Source: JADJOM01 sp046327715
GTDB taxonomy: Bacteria; Gemmatimonadota; Gemmatimonadetes; Gemmatimonadales; GWC2-71-9
Length of the DNA: 64,000 bases
Direction: 5' to 3'
Assembly: GCA_046327715.1 (NCBI GenBank)
Contig: JAXLXY010000003.1
Coordinates: forward strand, 186,001 to 250,000
In this document: piece by piece, positions 1 through 7,301 of the stretch
Position numbering within the stretch: the first letter of the stretch is position 1
Layout: the number at the start of each line of letters is the position of its first letter
Made by a program: the position numbers and the translations under genes
The notes under the pieces: generated by a model
Databases searched by the model: none
What the model saw: only the letters and a program-made list of their open reading frames with translations
What the model was told of the DNA's origin: nothing

Positions 1-651
1 GGGCTGCAGGGCCGCCGGGGTGAGCCGCTCCAGCGTCACCGCCTCCTGCACCGAGAGGCCCCCGATGGCCTCGCGCCGCAGCGCCGAGAGGTGCGCGCCG
101 GCCCCGAGCTGCTCCCCGAGTTCCCGTGCCAGCACCCGCACGTACGTCCCCGCGCTGACCGTGGTGCGGAACTGGAGCTCCGGGTAGTCATACCGCACGA
201 GTTCCAGCGTATGCACCTCGATCGGCACCTCGGCCAGTTCCACGGTCTCGCCCCGGCGGGCCCGGGTGTAGGCCCGTTCTCCGTCCACGTGCTTCGCGGA
301 GTAGGCCGGTGGCCGTTGCCCCCGTGCCCCCGTGCCGGCGGCCAGCACCCGCTGGACGTCGCTGAGGGCGGGGATGGTCGTGGACGGCGCATCCAGGAGC
401 TCGCCGGTGGCGTCGTCCGTGGTCGTCGCCCCCCCCAGCCGCGCCGTGGCCAGGTACGTCTTGGCCTGCTGCTCCACGAACCGCGCCAGCCGCGTCGCCC
501 GGCCGACCAGGACCACCAGCAGCCCGGTGGCGAACGGATCGAGGGTCCCGGTGTGCCCCACGGCCCGGGTGTGGAGCACCCGCCGGACCCGCGCCACCAC
601 ATCGTGGCTGGTCAGCCCCGCGGGCTTGTCGAGCAGCAGCGCCCCGGTCAG
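1..651 (-). CDS. truB: tRNA pseudouridine(55) synthase TruB (3' end outside window)
   Basis: Makes pseudouridine 55 in the T-loop of tRNAs. About 217 N-terminal residues are present; the C-terminus (PUA-like region) lies beyond base 1. Visible motifs are LLLDKPAGLTSHD near the N-terminus, the catalytic block VGHTGTLDPFATG with the Asp nucleophile, and a later substrate-binding RPPAYSA-like segment. No ATG, GTG or TTG lies upstream of the LDKP motif in this frame. The best start is CTG at 651-649, which overlaps the rbfA stop (CTGA) and follows a GAGGAG-type ribosome binding site by about 8 bases. It is the last visible gene of the rimP-nusA-infB operon. The family is sure; the CTG start is an inference. 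Confidence 0.93.
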   Translation of the reverse strand, partial: MTGALLLDKPAGLTSHDVVARVRRVLHTRAVGHTGTLDPFATGLLVVLVGRATRLARFVEQQAKTYLATARLGGATTTDDATGELLDAPSTTIPALSDVQRVLAAGTGARGQRPPAYSAKHVDGERAYTRARRGETVELAEVPIEVHTLELVRYDYPELQFRTTVSAGTYVRVLARELGEQLGAGAHLSALRREAIGGLSVQEAVTLERLTPAALQP

Positions 652-1007
652 TCCCCGCGCTCCTCGCGCAGCTCGCTCAGGATCTGGTTGATCCGGGCGG
701 AGTGCTCCTGCCCCCGGTCCAGCTCGAAGCGCAGCTCCGGGACGATCCGGACCGAGAGCGCCTGCCCGACCCGTTTGCGCAGGAAGCCCGCCGCACTGGT
801 CAGCCCCTCCAGGGCGGCCTCGCGCTCGCCCTCCTCGCCCATGATGCTCACGCGGATGGTGGCGACCGCCAGGTCGTTGGTCACCCGGACCTCGGTGACG
901 GTGACGAACCCGATCCGCGGATCGCGCAGCTCGGTCAGGAGGGCATCGGCCACGACCTGCCGGATGGTCTCGCCCACCTGGTCGGGTCGCCGCTTCTGGC
1001 CCCTCAC
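648..1007 (-). CDS. rbfA: 30S ribosome-binding factor RbfA
   Basis: Small KH-fold factor that binds the 5' helix of 16S rRNA in late 30S maturation. The 119-residue product has the family's usual length, begins MRGQKRRPDQVGETIR, and carries LRDPRIGFVTVTEV and the C-terminal half with RIVPELRF. The start is GTG at 1007, overlapping the stop of the upstream ylxP gene (GTGA), and its own stop overlaps the proposed CTG start of truB. The order infB-ylxP-rbfA-truB is the classical bacterial arrangement, so co-transcription is expected. Confidence 0.96.
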   Translation of the reverse strand: MRGQKRRPDQVGETIRQVVADALLTELRDPRIGFVTVTEVRVTNDLAVATIRVSIMGEEGEREAALEGLTSAAGFLRKRVGQALSVRIVPELRFELDRGQEHSARINQILSELREERGD

Positions 1008-1285
1008 GCCGTGCCCTGCTCGGTCATCATGATCCGCACCCCGTCCGCCGCCTCGATCAGCCGGTCGGCCTCGCGGAGGATCTCCTCCACGACCCGCCGG
1101 TCACTGCCCACCGCGGCACAGGCCAGGCCCGCCCGCTGCCACAGGTCCTGGTGCGCCACCTCCGCCACGCTCACGTTGAGCCGGCGCCGCAGCTCGGCCT
1201 TGAGCGACTGCAGGATCGAGCGCTTGTCCTTGAGGGAATGGCATCCCTCGAGGTGCAGCTCCCAGGTCCGTACCAGCGTGTGCAT
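1004..1285 (-). CDS. ylxP: YlxP-like DUF503 family protein
   Basis: 93-residue protein of the DUF503 (YlxP) family, typically found between infB and rbfA. The diagnostic parts are the opening strand of the form MHxLVRTWELHLEGCHSLKDKR, then a region with a conserved HQDLWQRA segment and a VVEEILREADRLIE helix. The fold is ferredoxin-like; the biochemical role is not established, though genetic context ties it to ribosome maturation. A 55-base gap separates it from infB; a TAGGTT sequence sits 4 bases before its ATG but has no convincing -35 box, so no promoter is claimed. It overlaps rbfA by 4 bases. Confidence 0.93.
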   Translation of the reverse strand: MHTLVRTWELHLEGCHSLKDKRSILQSLKAELRRRLNVSVAEVAHQDLWQRAGLACAAVGSDRRVVEEILREADRLIEAADGVRIMMTEQGTA

Positions 1286-1340
1286 GGCGAACCTAACGGC
1301 CCGCGACCCGGTGGCGTCCCCGGACGGTCACGATGCCGTC

Positions 1341-4208
1341 TCAGGCCGCGCCCGAACTCGAGCCGCTCAGGGTCCGCTTGATCTCCTCGACCCGGTAGGC
1401 CTCGATCATGTCGCCCACCTTGAGGTCGTTGAAGTTCTCGACCCCGATACCGCACTCCAGGCCTTCCTTGACCTCGCGCACGTCGTCCTTGAACCGCTTG
1501 AGGCTCGACAGCGTGCCGTCGTAGATCGGCACCCCGTCGCGCAGCACGCGGACCTTCGCGGTGCGGATGATCGTGCCGTGCTTCACCTGGCAGCCCGCGA
1601 TGGTGCCGACCTTGCTCACCTTGAAGAGCTGCAGCACCTGGGCGTCGCCCAGCACCGTCTCCTTGCTCTCCGGCTTGAGCAGCCCCTCGAGCGCGTTGCG
1701 GACGTCGTCGACCGCCTCGTAGATGATGCGGTAGGTGCGCACGTCCACCTGCTCGCGCTCGGCCGCGGCGCGCGCGCCGCCGTCGGGCCGGACGTGGAAG
1801 CCGATGATGATCGCCCCCGACGCCTTGGCCAGCAGCACGTCGCTCTCGCTGATGGAACCGACGCCCCGGTGCACGATGTCGACCCGGACCTCGCCGGTGC
1901 TCAGCTGGCCCAGCGCGTCGGCGAGCGCCTCGGCCGGACCGCCCTGGTCGGCCTTGATGATGAGCCGCAGGGCGCCCATCTGGCCCTGCGCCAGCGCGCG
2001 GGAGATGTCCTCCAGCGACCCGCCGCGGGCGGTGCGCCGGTTCTGCGCCTCGCGTTCCAGCCGCTGCCGCTTCTGGGCAATCTCGCGGGCCTCCACGGCG
2101 TCCGACGTCACCAGGAAGTTGTCGCCCGGCGAGGGCGTGCCCTCGAAGCCCAGGATCTGCACCGGGATCGAGGGGCCGGCCACCTTGGTGTTCTTGCCCC
2201 GCTCGTCGTACAGCGCGCGCACGCGGCCGGAGAACTTGCCGCAGATGAAGTTGTCGCCGACGTGCAGAGTGCCCTTCTGCACCAGGATGGTGGCCACCGG
2301 GCCCTTGCCCGGGTCGAGGGTGGCCTCGACCACCGTGCCGGTCGCGGACCGCTCCGGGTTGGCCTTGAGGTCCAGGATCTCGGCCTGCAGCAGGATCTGC
2401 TCCAGCAGCTTCTCGACGTTGGTGCCCTTCTTGGCGGAGATGGCCGTGGACAGCACCTGGCCGCCGAACTCCTCCAGCACCACGTTGTGCGAGAGCAGGT
2501 CCTGCTTGACCTTCTGCACGTTCGCCGCGGGCAGGTCGATCTTGTTGATCGCCACGATCATGGGGACGCCGGCGTTCTTGGCGTGGCTGATCGCCTCGAC
2601 GGTCTGCGGCATCACCGCGTCCTCCGCCGAGACCACCAGCACCACGATGTCCGTCACCTGGGCGCCGCGGGCACGCATGGCGGTGAACGCCTGGTGCCCC
2701 GGGGTGTCGAGGAAGGTGATCTTGCGGCCGTCGGGCAGCGTGACGTGGTAGGCGCCGATGTGCTGGGTGATGCCCCCCGCCTCGCCGGCCACCACGTTGG
2801 CCTTCCGGATGTAGTCGAGCAGCGAGGTCTTGCCGTGGTCGACGTGACCCATGATGGTCACCACCGGGGGCCGCGGCACCTGCTGCGCATCATCCTCCTC
2901 CACCGTCTCGGCGGAGTCCTCCGGTGCCGCGTACTCCTCTTCCTTCACCGCCTCGAACCCGAACTCGGACGCGATCAGCTCGATCTGGTCGAAGTCCAGC
3001 CGCTGGTTGACGGTCACCATCAGGCCCAGGCCCTTGAAGGCGAGCTGGACGATCTGGGAAGCCGGCACCTTCATGAGGTCGGCGAGCTCGGAGACCGAGA
3101 TGAACTCGTTGACCCGGATGCGCGTCTTCTCCCGCTCGCGCTCCTCCTTCTGCCGCAGCAGCTGCTCCCGGTAGCCCCCGTCGTCGCGGCGCCCGGTGCG
3201 CTTGGCCGTCCCACGGTGCATCCCGGCGAGGGTCTTCTCGATGTTGGCCAGCACCGCGTCCTGGTCGACCCCCGACTTCCGGCCCTTCTTCTTCTTGCGC
3301 GCCCCGCCCTTCTGGGCGTCGGGCCCGAAGTTGCGCGGCCGCTCTCCCGTGACGGCCCCACCCGAGGGGCCGGGTCCGGCCTGTCCGGGCCGGCCACCGG
3401 GGCCTCCCGGGCGCGGCCCGCCGGGTCCACCGGGGCGTGCGCCACCCGGCCGCGGCCCGCCGGGACGGGTACCGGGGCCGCCGCCCGGCGTGCTGGAGCT
3501 GAAGACCGGCTTGGGCCGCTGGAATCGCGGCACCTCGCCGCCCGCAGGCGCCACGGGGCGCGGGATCCGCGTCGGAATCCGCGGCCCGGCCCCGGCGGCG
3601 CCGGGTCCCGGCGGCGGGAGCGGGGGACGGGTGGGGGCCACGGACGGCGTGGCCGACGCGACCTCGCCCACCGGCTCGGTCGCGGGCCGCTCGCGCGGCT
3701 CCTCCCGGAACGGCGAGGCGGGGGCCTCGGGGGTGGCCGGCTCCTCGACGGGGAGTGGCGGCAGGTCCTTGAACAGGGCGCGGGCCCGTTCCTCGATCGA
3801 GGCGGGGAGCATCGGCTCCTCGCGCTTCTCCACCGGTCGGGTCAGCTCGAGGGCCTCCTGCCGCAGCACCTCGGCGGCGCGTTCGGCCTCGGCCTTCTCC
3901 TCGGCCTGCTGCACCTCGGCGGCGGTCCGCCGGCGCTTGACCGGCTTTCCGGCCTCGGCCGGCGCCTCGGGTTCCGCGGCGGGCTTGGCCGCCTTCTTGG
4001 CCCGCTTCTTCGGGGCCGGCTCGTCGGTGGCCTGGGCCGCCTTCCGCTTCTCGCGCTCCCAGCGCACGCGGATGGCCGACACCTGCGCATCCTCGAGCGG
4101 CGACATGTGGCTCCGCACGAAGATGTGCATGTCCCGGAGCAGGCTCATGAGCTGCTCCGCGGGCACGCCGAACTCTGCTGCCAGATCATGGACTCGCGTC
4201 TTTACCAC
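1341..4208 (-). CDS. infB: Translation initiation factor IF-2
   Basis: GTPase that positions initiator fMet-tRNA on the 30S subunit and promotes subunit joining. The 955-residue product has an IF2-N domain (residues about 1-55), a long low-complexity linker rich in Ala, Glu, then Pro and Gly (about 60-320), a second IF2-N-like domain (about 365-420), and a G domain starting near residue 450 with GHVDHGKT, DTPGHQAF and NKIDLP, followed by domains II, III and the C-terminal fMet-tRNA-binding domain. The start is GTG at 4208, immediately after the ylxQ stop (TGAGTG), so translational coupling is likely. The linker is long and Gly/Pro-rich, a common variable feature in high-GC genomes. Confidence 0.98.
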   Translation of the reverse strand: MVKTRVHDLAAEFGVPAEQLMSLLRDMHIFVRSHMSPLEDAQVSAIRVRWEREKRKAAQATDEPAPKKRAKKAAKPAAEPEAPAEAGKPVKRRRTAAEVQQAEEKAEAERAAEVLRQEALELTRPVEKREEPMLPASIEERARALFKDLPPLPVEEPATPEAPASPFREEPRERPATEPVGEVASATPSVAPTRPPLPPPGPGAAGAGPRIPTRIPRPVAPAGGEVPRFQRPKPVFSSSTPGGGPGTRPGGPRPGGARPGGPGGPRPGGPGGRPGQAGPGPSGGAVTGERPRNFGPDAQKGGARKKKKGRKSGVDQDAVLANIEKTLAGMHRGTAKRTGRRDDGGYREQLLRQKEEREREKTRIRVNEFISVSELADLMKVPASQIVQLAFKGLGLMVTVNQRLDFDQIELIASEFGFEAVKEEEYAAPEDSAETVEEDDAQQVPRPPVVTIMGHVDHGKTSLLDYIRKANVVAGEAGGITQHIGAYHVTLPDGRKITFLDTPGHQAFTAMRARGAQVTDIVVLVVSAEDAVMPQTVEAISHAKNAGVPMIVAINKIDLPAANVQKVKQDLLSHNVVLEEFGGQVLSTAISAKKGTNVEKLLEQILLQAEILDLKANPERSATGTVVEATLDPGKGPVATILVQKGTLHVGDNFICGKFSGRVRALYDERGKNTKVAGPSIPVQILGFEGTPSPGDNFLVTSDAVEAREIAQKRQRLEREAQNRRTARGGSLEDISRALAQGQMGALRLIIKADQGGPAEALADALGQLSTGEVRVDIVHRGVGSISESDVLLAKASGAIIIGFHVRPDGGARAAAEREQVDVRTYRIIYEAVDDVRNALEGLLKPESKETVLGDAQVLQLFKVSKVGTIAGCQVKHGTIIRTAKVRVLRDGVPIYDGTLSSLKRFKDDVREVKEGLECGIGVENFNDLKVGDMIEAYRVEEIKRTLSGSSSGAA

Positions 4209-4544
4209 TCACGCCTCCCTGTGGGCCTCGCCATGACCCGCCTGTGCGAGTCCCTGGACGAGCGCCCGGTCCAACACGCCGGCGACCATGATGGCGGGCC
4301 GTCCCAGCCGCGCCCCGATCGCCTCCGCGGCGGGTCCGGTGAAGAGGGAGATCCCTTTCGCCCGGGCGAGCCGCACCACCTTGTCCAGCGCCCGCGGACT
4401 CGCGTCCGCGGCCACCACCACGCCATGCACCCGCCCCGCCTGCAGGGCGGTCCGCACCCCGTCCACCCCGAGCACCACCGTCCCGGCCCGGAGCCCCAGG
4501 CCGAGCAGCCGCAGCAGCGGCTCAGCGGGCGGCGTCGTCTCCAC
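4209..4544 (-). CDS. ylxQ: YlxQ-like L7Ae/L30e family RNA-binding protein
   Basis: 111-residue member of the L7Ae/L30e/YlxQ family, which bind kink-turn RNA or ribosomes. The recognisable pattern is LLGLGLRAGTVVLGVDGVR followed by VHGVVVAADAS and an ISLFTGPAAEAIGARLG segment. In Firmicutes the order is nusA-ylxR-ylxQ-infB; here the GTG start at 4544 lies inside the nusA 3' end (23-base overlap), leaving no room for a separate ylxR. It abuts infB. The RNA target is unknown. Confidence 0.85.
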   Translation of the reverse strand: METTPPAEPLLRLLGLGLRAGTVVLGVDGVRTALQAGRVHGVVVAADASPRALDKVVRLARAKGISLFTGPAAEAIGARLGRPAIMVAGVLDRALVQGLAQAGHGEAHREA

Positions 4545-5835
4545 CGTCCTCGGTCAGCTCCGAGAGGAAGGCCACCAGCTGGTCGCTCCGCTCGGTGGTC
4601 ATGCCGGGGATCTTCTCGATGTCCTCGCGCTCCAGGTCCAGCACGTCGTTCAGGGTCTGGTACCCGGCGCCGTTGAGGATCGCCACCAGTTCCGGCGAGA
4701 GCCCCTTGAGCTCGGTGAGCGGCAGCTGCATGACCGCCTCGTCCTCCGGCGGGAGCGGGGCGAACAGCGGGCCCTCGCCGCCACGCTCCAGCCACTCGCG
4801 GCTGGAGTAGAGGTCGATCTTCCACCCGGTAAGCTCGGAGGCGAGCCGCACGTTCTGCCCGTTGCGGCCGATCGCCAGCGAGAGCTGGTCCTCGTCGACC
4901 ACCGCCTGGATGGTCTTGGAGGCGGGATCGGAGAAGACCTTGGCCACCCGTGCCGGCGCCAGCGCCAGCCGCGCGAACCGCTCCGGGTCGGGGGACCACG
5001 GCACGATGTCGATGCGCTCGCCGCCCAGCTCGTTCACCACCGCCTGCACCCGCGAGCCCTTGAGGCCCACGCAGGCCCCCACCGGGTCGATGGCGTCGTC
5101 GCGGGAAATGACGGCGATCTTGGTGCGGCTGCCGACCTCGCGCGCCCAGGCGCGGATCTCGACCACGGCCTGCTGGATCTCCGGCACCTCGAGCTTGAAC
5201 AGCGCCTTCACGAACAGCGGGTCGGCCCGCGACAGGATCAGCCGGGGCCCCTTCGGGGTCTCCTCGAGGCGCTTGAGCACCGCGCGGATGGTATCCCCCT
5301 GGTGGAACTTCTCCCGGTGGTTCTGTTCCCGGTACGGGATGATGGCCTCGGCCTCGCGGAACTTGTTCAGCATGATCACCAGCTTGCCCCGCTCGATCTG
5401 CTGCACCTCGCCCGAGAGCAGTTCGCCGACCTTGCTCGCGAACTCGTCCCGGATGCGGGTCCGCTCGCCCTCGCGCACCCGCTGGATGATGCGCTGCTTG
5501 GCCGCCTGCACCGCCAGCCGCCCGAACTCGGCGAACGGCACTTCCTCCTCGAGCATGTCGCCGACGGCGAACTCGGGGTCTTCGTACTGGGCCTCTTCGA
5601 GCGAGATCTGCGCGCTCTCGTCCTCGACGGCCTCCACCACCTGGCGCAGCCGCACCACCTTGATGGCGCCCTTCAGCTCGTCGAACTCGAGCTCGAAGCG
5701 CACGTTGGGCCCGTAGCGGCGCGCGAGCGCGGCGTGGATGCCGTCACGCAGCAGATCGAGCAGTTCGGCCCGGTCGAGCTGCTTGCTGGTGGTGAGCTCC
5801 CGAATGGCGCTCAGGACTTCCGGTGATCCAGACAT
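4522..5835 (-). CDS. nusA: Transcription termination/antitermination protein NusA
   Basis: RNA polymerase-binding elongation factor that stimulates pausing and hairpin-dependent termination. The 437-residue product has the N-terminal polymerase-binding domain (about 1-125), an S1 domain (about 130-200), two KH domains with GACVGLKGSRVQAVVNELGG and AIGRNGQNVRLA, and a short acidic C-terminal helix-hairpin-helix region (about 370-437). It follows rimP by 14 bases. Because NusA acts on intrinsic terminators, the terminator hairpin in the leader of this same operon makes an autoregulatory loop plausible, as an inference. Confidence 0.98.
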   Translation of the reverse strand: MSGSPEVLSAIRELTTSKQLDRAELLDLLRDGIHAALARRYGPNVRFELEFDELKGAIKVVRLRQVVEAVEDESAQISLEEAQYEDPEFAVGDMLEEEVPFAEFGRLAVQAAKQRIIQRVREGERTRIRDEFASKVGELLSGEVQQIERGKLVIMLNKFREAEAIIPYREQNHREKFHQGDTIRAVLKRLEETPKGPRLILSRADPLFVKALFKLEVPEIQQAVVEIRAWAREVGSRTKIAVISRDDAIDPVGACVGLKGSRVQAVVNELGGERIDIVPWSPDPERFARLALAPARVAKVFSDPASKTIQAVVDEDQLSLAIGRNGQNVRLASELTGWKIDLYSSREWLERGGEGPLFAPLPPEDEAVMQLPLTELKGLSPELVAILNGAGYQTLNDVLDLEREDIEKIPGMTTERSDQLVAFLSELTEDGGDDAAR

Positions 5836-5849
5836 CGTCTCTCCTGCCC

Positions 5850-6335
5850 TTATGGCTCCCGGCGGCCATCCGCCGGCTCCTGCTCCATGAGCAACGCTTC
5901 CTTGACCTGTTCCAGCGCGACCACCACTTCCCGTCCATCGGGGAGCCGCACCCGCACCGAGCTGTCATCCGGCACCGCCAGGACCTGCACCTTCGGGTGC
6001 CCCGAGACGCCCCGCGCCGTCAGCTTGACCGTCCGGCCCACGTAGCGGCGCCAGTGCTCCGGAAACCGCACCGGCCGCTCGATGCCCGGCGAGGACACCT
6101 GAAGCTCGACGCGGTCCCCGAGCCCGGCCTCCGTGGCCAGATAGGCCAGGAGGGCGCGGCTGGCACGGGCGCAATCCTCTGCGGTCACCCCGTGGCCCGG
6201 CCGGCTGTCCGGCCGGTCCATCCTTACCTGGATCGAAGGATGCTGCGGCGGGCCGACCCGGCGGTATTCGACAAGCTCGAATCCCAGGTCGGTCACGAGG
6301 CGGCGTACAGCCGGGAGCAGCGGGTCAGCGACCAT
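5850..6335 (-). CDS. rimP: Ribosome maturation factor RimP
   Basis: Assists early 30S assembly. The 161-residue protein has the standard two-domain layout: N-terminal domain with GFELVEYRRVGP and the ADC-x-S segment (EDCARASRALLAYL), the highly conserved VSSPGIERPV-type motif (VELQVSSPGIERPV), and a C-terminal SH3-like domain. The ATG at 6335 has no good Shine-Dalgarno sequence; the sequence just before it is the U-tract of an intrinsic terminator followed by GGCCCCAACTC. It is the first gene of the operon downstream of the promoter at 6418-6446. Confidence 0.95.
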   Translation of the reverse strand: MVADPLLPAVRRLVTDLGFELVEYRRVGPPQHPSIQVRMDRPDSRPGHGVTAEDCARASRALLAYLATEAGLGDRVELQVSSPGIERPVRFPEHWRRYVGRTVKLTARGVSGHPKVQVLAVPDDSSVRVRLPDGREVVVALEQVKEALLMEQEPADGRREP

Positions 6336-6346
6336 GAGTTGGGGCC

Positions 6347-6374
6347 AAAAAAAATGTGGGGGAACTCCCCCACA
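6347..6374 (-). terminator. Intrinsic terminator in the rimP leader
   Basis: On the minus strand a perfect 8-bp stem (TGTGGGGG / CCCCCACA) with a 4-base loop AGTT is followed directly by eight T residues (plus-strand A-run 6347-6354). It ends 11 bases before the rimP start codon and lies downstream of the promoter at 6418-6446, so transcripts from that promoter must pass it before reaching rimP. It would also stop read-through from murA-pgeF. Confidence 0.9.
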
Positions 6375-6403
6375 CAGGTCAGCGTCGCGCGCTGGAGCTC
6401 CCC
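6359..6403 (-). promoter_or_regulatory. Possible antiterminator pairing in the rimP leader
   Basis: Leader segment GGGGAGCTCC (6403-6394) can pair over ten positions, with one G-U wobble, with GGAGUUCCCC (6368-6359), which forms the loop and parts of both arms of the terminator. The two structures exclude each other. A second small hairpin (GCGCTG / CAGCGC, 6413-6408 with 6394-6389) could in turn sequester the upstream segment. This is read from base complementarity only; folding energies were not computed. Confidence 0.45.
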
Positions 6404-6417
6404 GTTACAGCGCGGGA

Positions 6418-6446
6418 AGTATAGGGATGGTGCGGGGATTCGTCAA
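6418..6446 (-). promoter_or_regulatory. Sigma-70-type promoter for the rimP-nusA-infB operon
   Basis: Minus strand TTGACG (6446-6441), a 17-base spacer, and TATACT (6423-6418). The -35 box begins directly after the pgeF stop codon (TGA at 6449-6447). Predicted transcription start is near 6411, giving a leader of about 75 bases that contains the terminator. Confidence 0.85.
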
Positions 6447-7241
6447 TCAGGACGGACCGGCGCCCTGCTCGGGGCGGCCGAGGTACGCCACCATGCGGCC
6501 GTCTGCCCCGCCGGAGGCCCGGTGACTGTAGAACGCCCCCCGGTCGTGACTCGAGCACCATTGTGATGTGGAAATGGCGCCGACTCCGAGACGCCGGCCT
6601 TGCTCCACCAGGATCCCACGGAGGTCCGCATGCCACGGTCCGGGCCCATCGTGTGCCAGGCCGCACCCCGCCATGACCTCAGAACCAACTTCATAACAAG
6701 GTCCGCAAATACCAACTCCACAATGCATTGCCATGTTTTCCACGGTGGCACCAAACTCCTGAACCAGCGCCGCAACTCCGGCGGTCAGGATGCCCCCAGC
6801 AGTCCCCCGCCACCCGCTGTGCAGCAGGCCGATCGCCCCGGCCACTGGGTCCACGAGATAGACCGGGATGCAGTCCGCCACCGTGACCGTAAGCAGCAGC
6901 CCGGCCCTGCCTGCCACGTGGCCATCCACGCCCTCAACCTGAACCCACCCGGAAGCGTCCGAGTGTGCCGCGACCCGGGTCTGGTGTACCTGGTGGCCCA
7001 GAATTACCCCCCTGAAGCCCTCCTCCGATCGCCGGAAAGCCCGCCAGCGGCTCATGACCTCCCCGACGGGGGCCTCGGTCCACAGCCCCAGGTCGAAACC
7101 ACGCCCCTCCCCTTCCCCGCGACCGGTGATTCCGGCCGCCACGCCGAACCGCTCCCGCCACCCCGGGACCTCGTAGCGAGGAATCGGCCCCGGCAGGCGC
7201 ACCTCACGGATGGACCTGGTGGTGGGCGCAACGTCTGGCAT
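6447..7241 (-). CDS. pgeF: PgeF/YfiH family purine nucleoside phosphorylase (laccase domain)
   Basis: Member of the multi-copper-polyphenol-oxidase/YfiH family, now known to act on purine nucleosides (phosphorolysis and adenosine deamination) and, in E. coli, to help peptidoglycan precursor fidelity. The 264-residue product shows the zinc-site motifs: GHQVHQT near residue 80, VTVADCIPVYLVDP, LLHSGWRGTAGG, a CGPCYEVG segment and the C-terminal SSHDRGAFYSHRASGG. It lies 60 bases downstream of murA on the same strand, so the two are probably one unit; the link with peptidoglycan synthesis is compatible with that pairing. The exact substrate is inferred from the family. Confidence 0.9.
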   Translation of the reverse strand: MPDVAPTTRSIREVRLPGPIPRYEVPGWRERFGVAAGITGRGEGEGRGFDLGLWTEAPVGEVMSRWRAFRRSEEGFRGVILGHQVHQTRVAAHSDASGWVQVEGVDGHVAGRAGLLLTVTVADCIPVYLVDPVAGAIGLLHSGWRGTAGGILTAGVAALVQEFGATVENMAMHCGVGICGPCYEVGSEVMAGCGLAHDGPGPWHADLRGILVEQGRRLGVGAISTSQWCSSHDRGAFYSHRASGGADGRMVAYLGRPEQGAGPS

Positions 7242-7271
7242 GGGGCGGTTCCTGGGATGAGGGAGAGCCGA

Positions 7272-7295
7272 CCGGTCCGGATGGGGACGGACCGG
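7272..7295. other. GC-rich hairpin between murA and pgeF
   Basis: Stem CCGGTCCG / CGGACCGG with an 8-base loop. No T-tract follows on the minus strand, so it is not a convincing terminator and may only modulate the murA-pgeF junction. Confidence 0.3.
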
Positions 7296-7301
7296 CCGGT
7301 C

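Noticed and set aside
702..4676. A very long plus-strand open frame (over 1300 codons) opposite infB and nusA
   Set aside because: It is antisense to well-identified genes and its product is repetitive His/Arg/Gly/Leu-rich sequence, typical of antisense frames in very GC-rich DNA.
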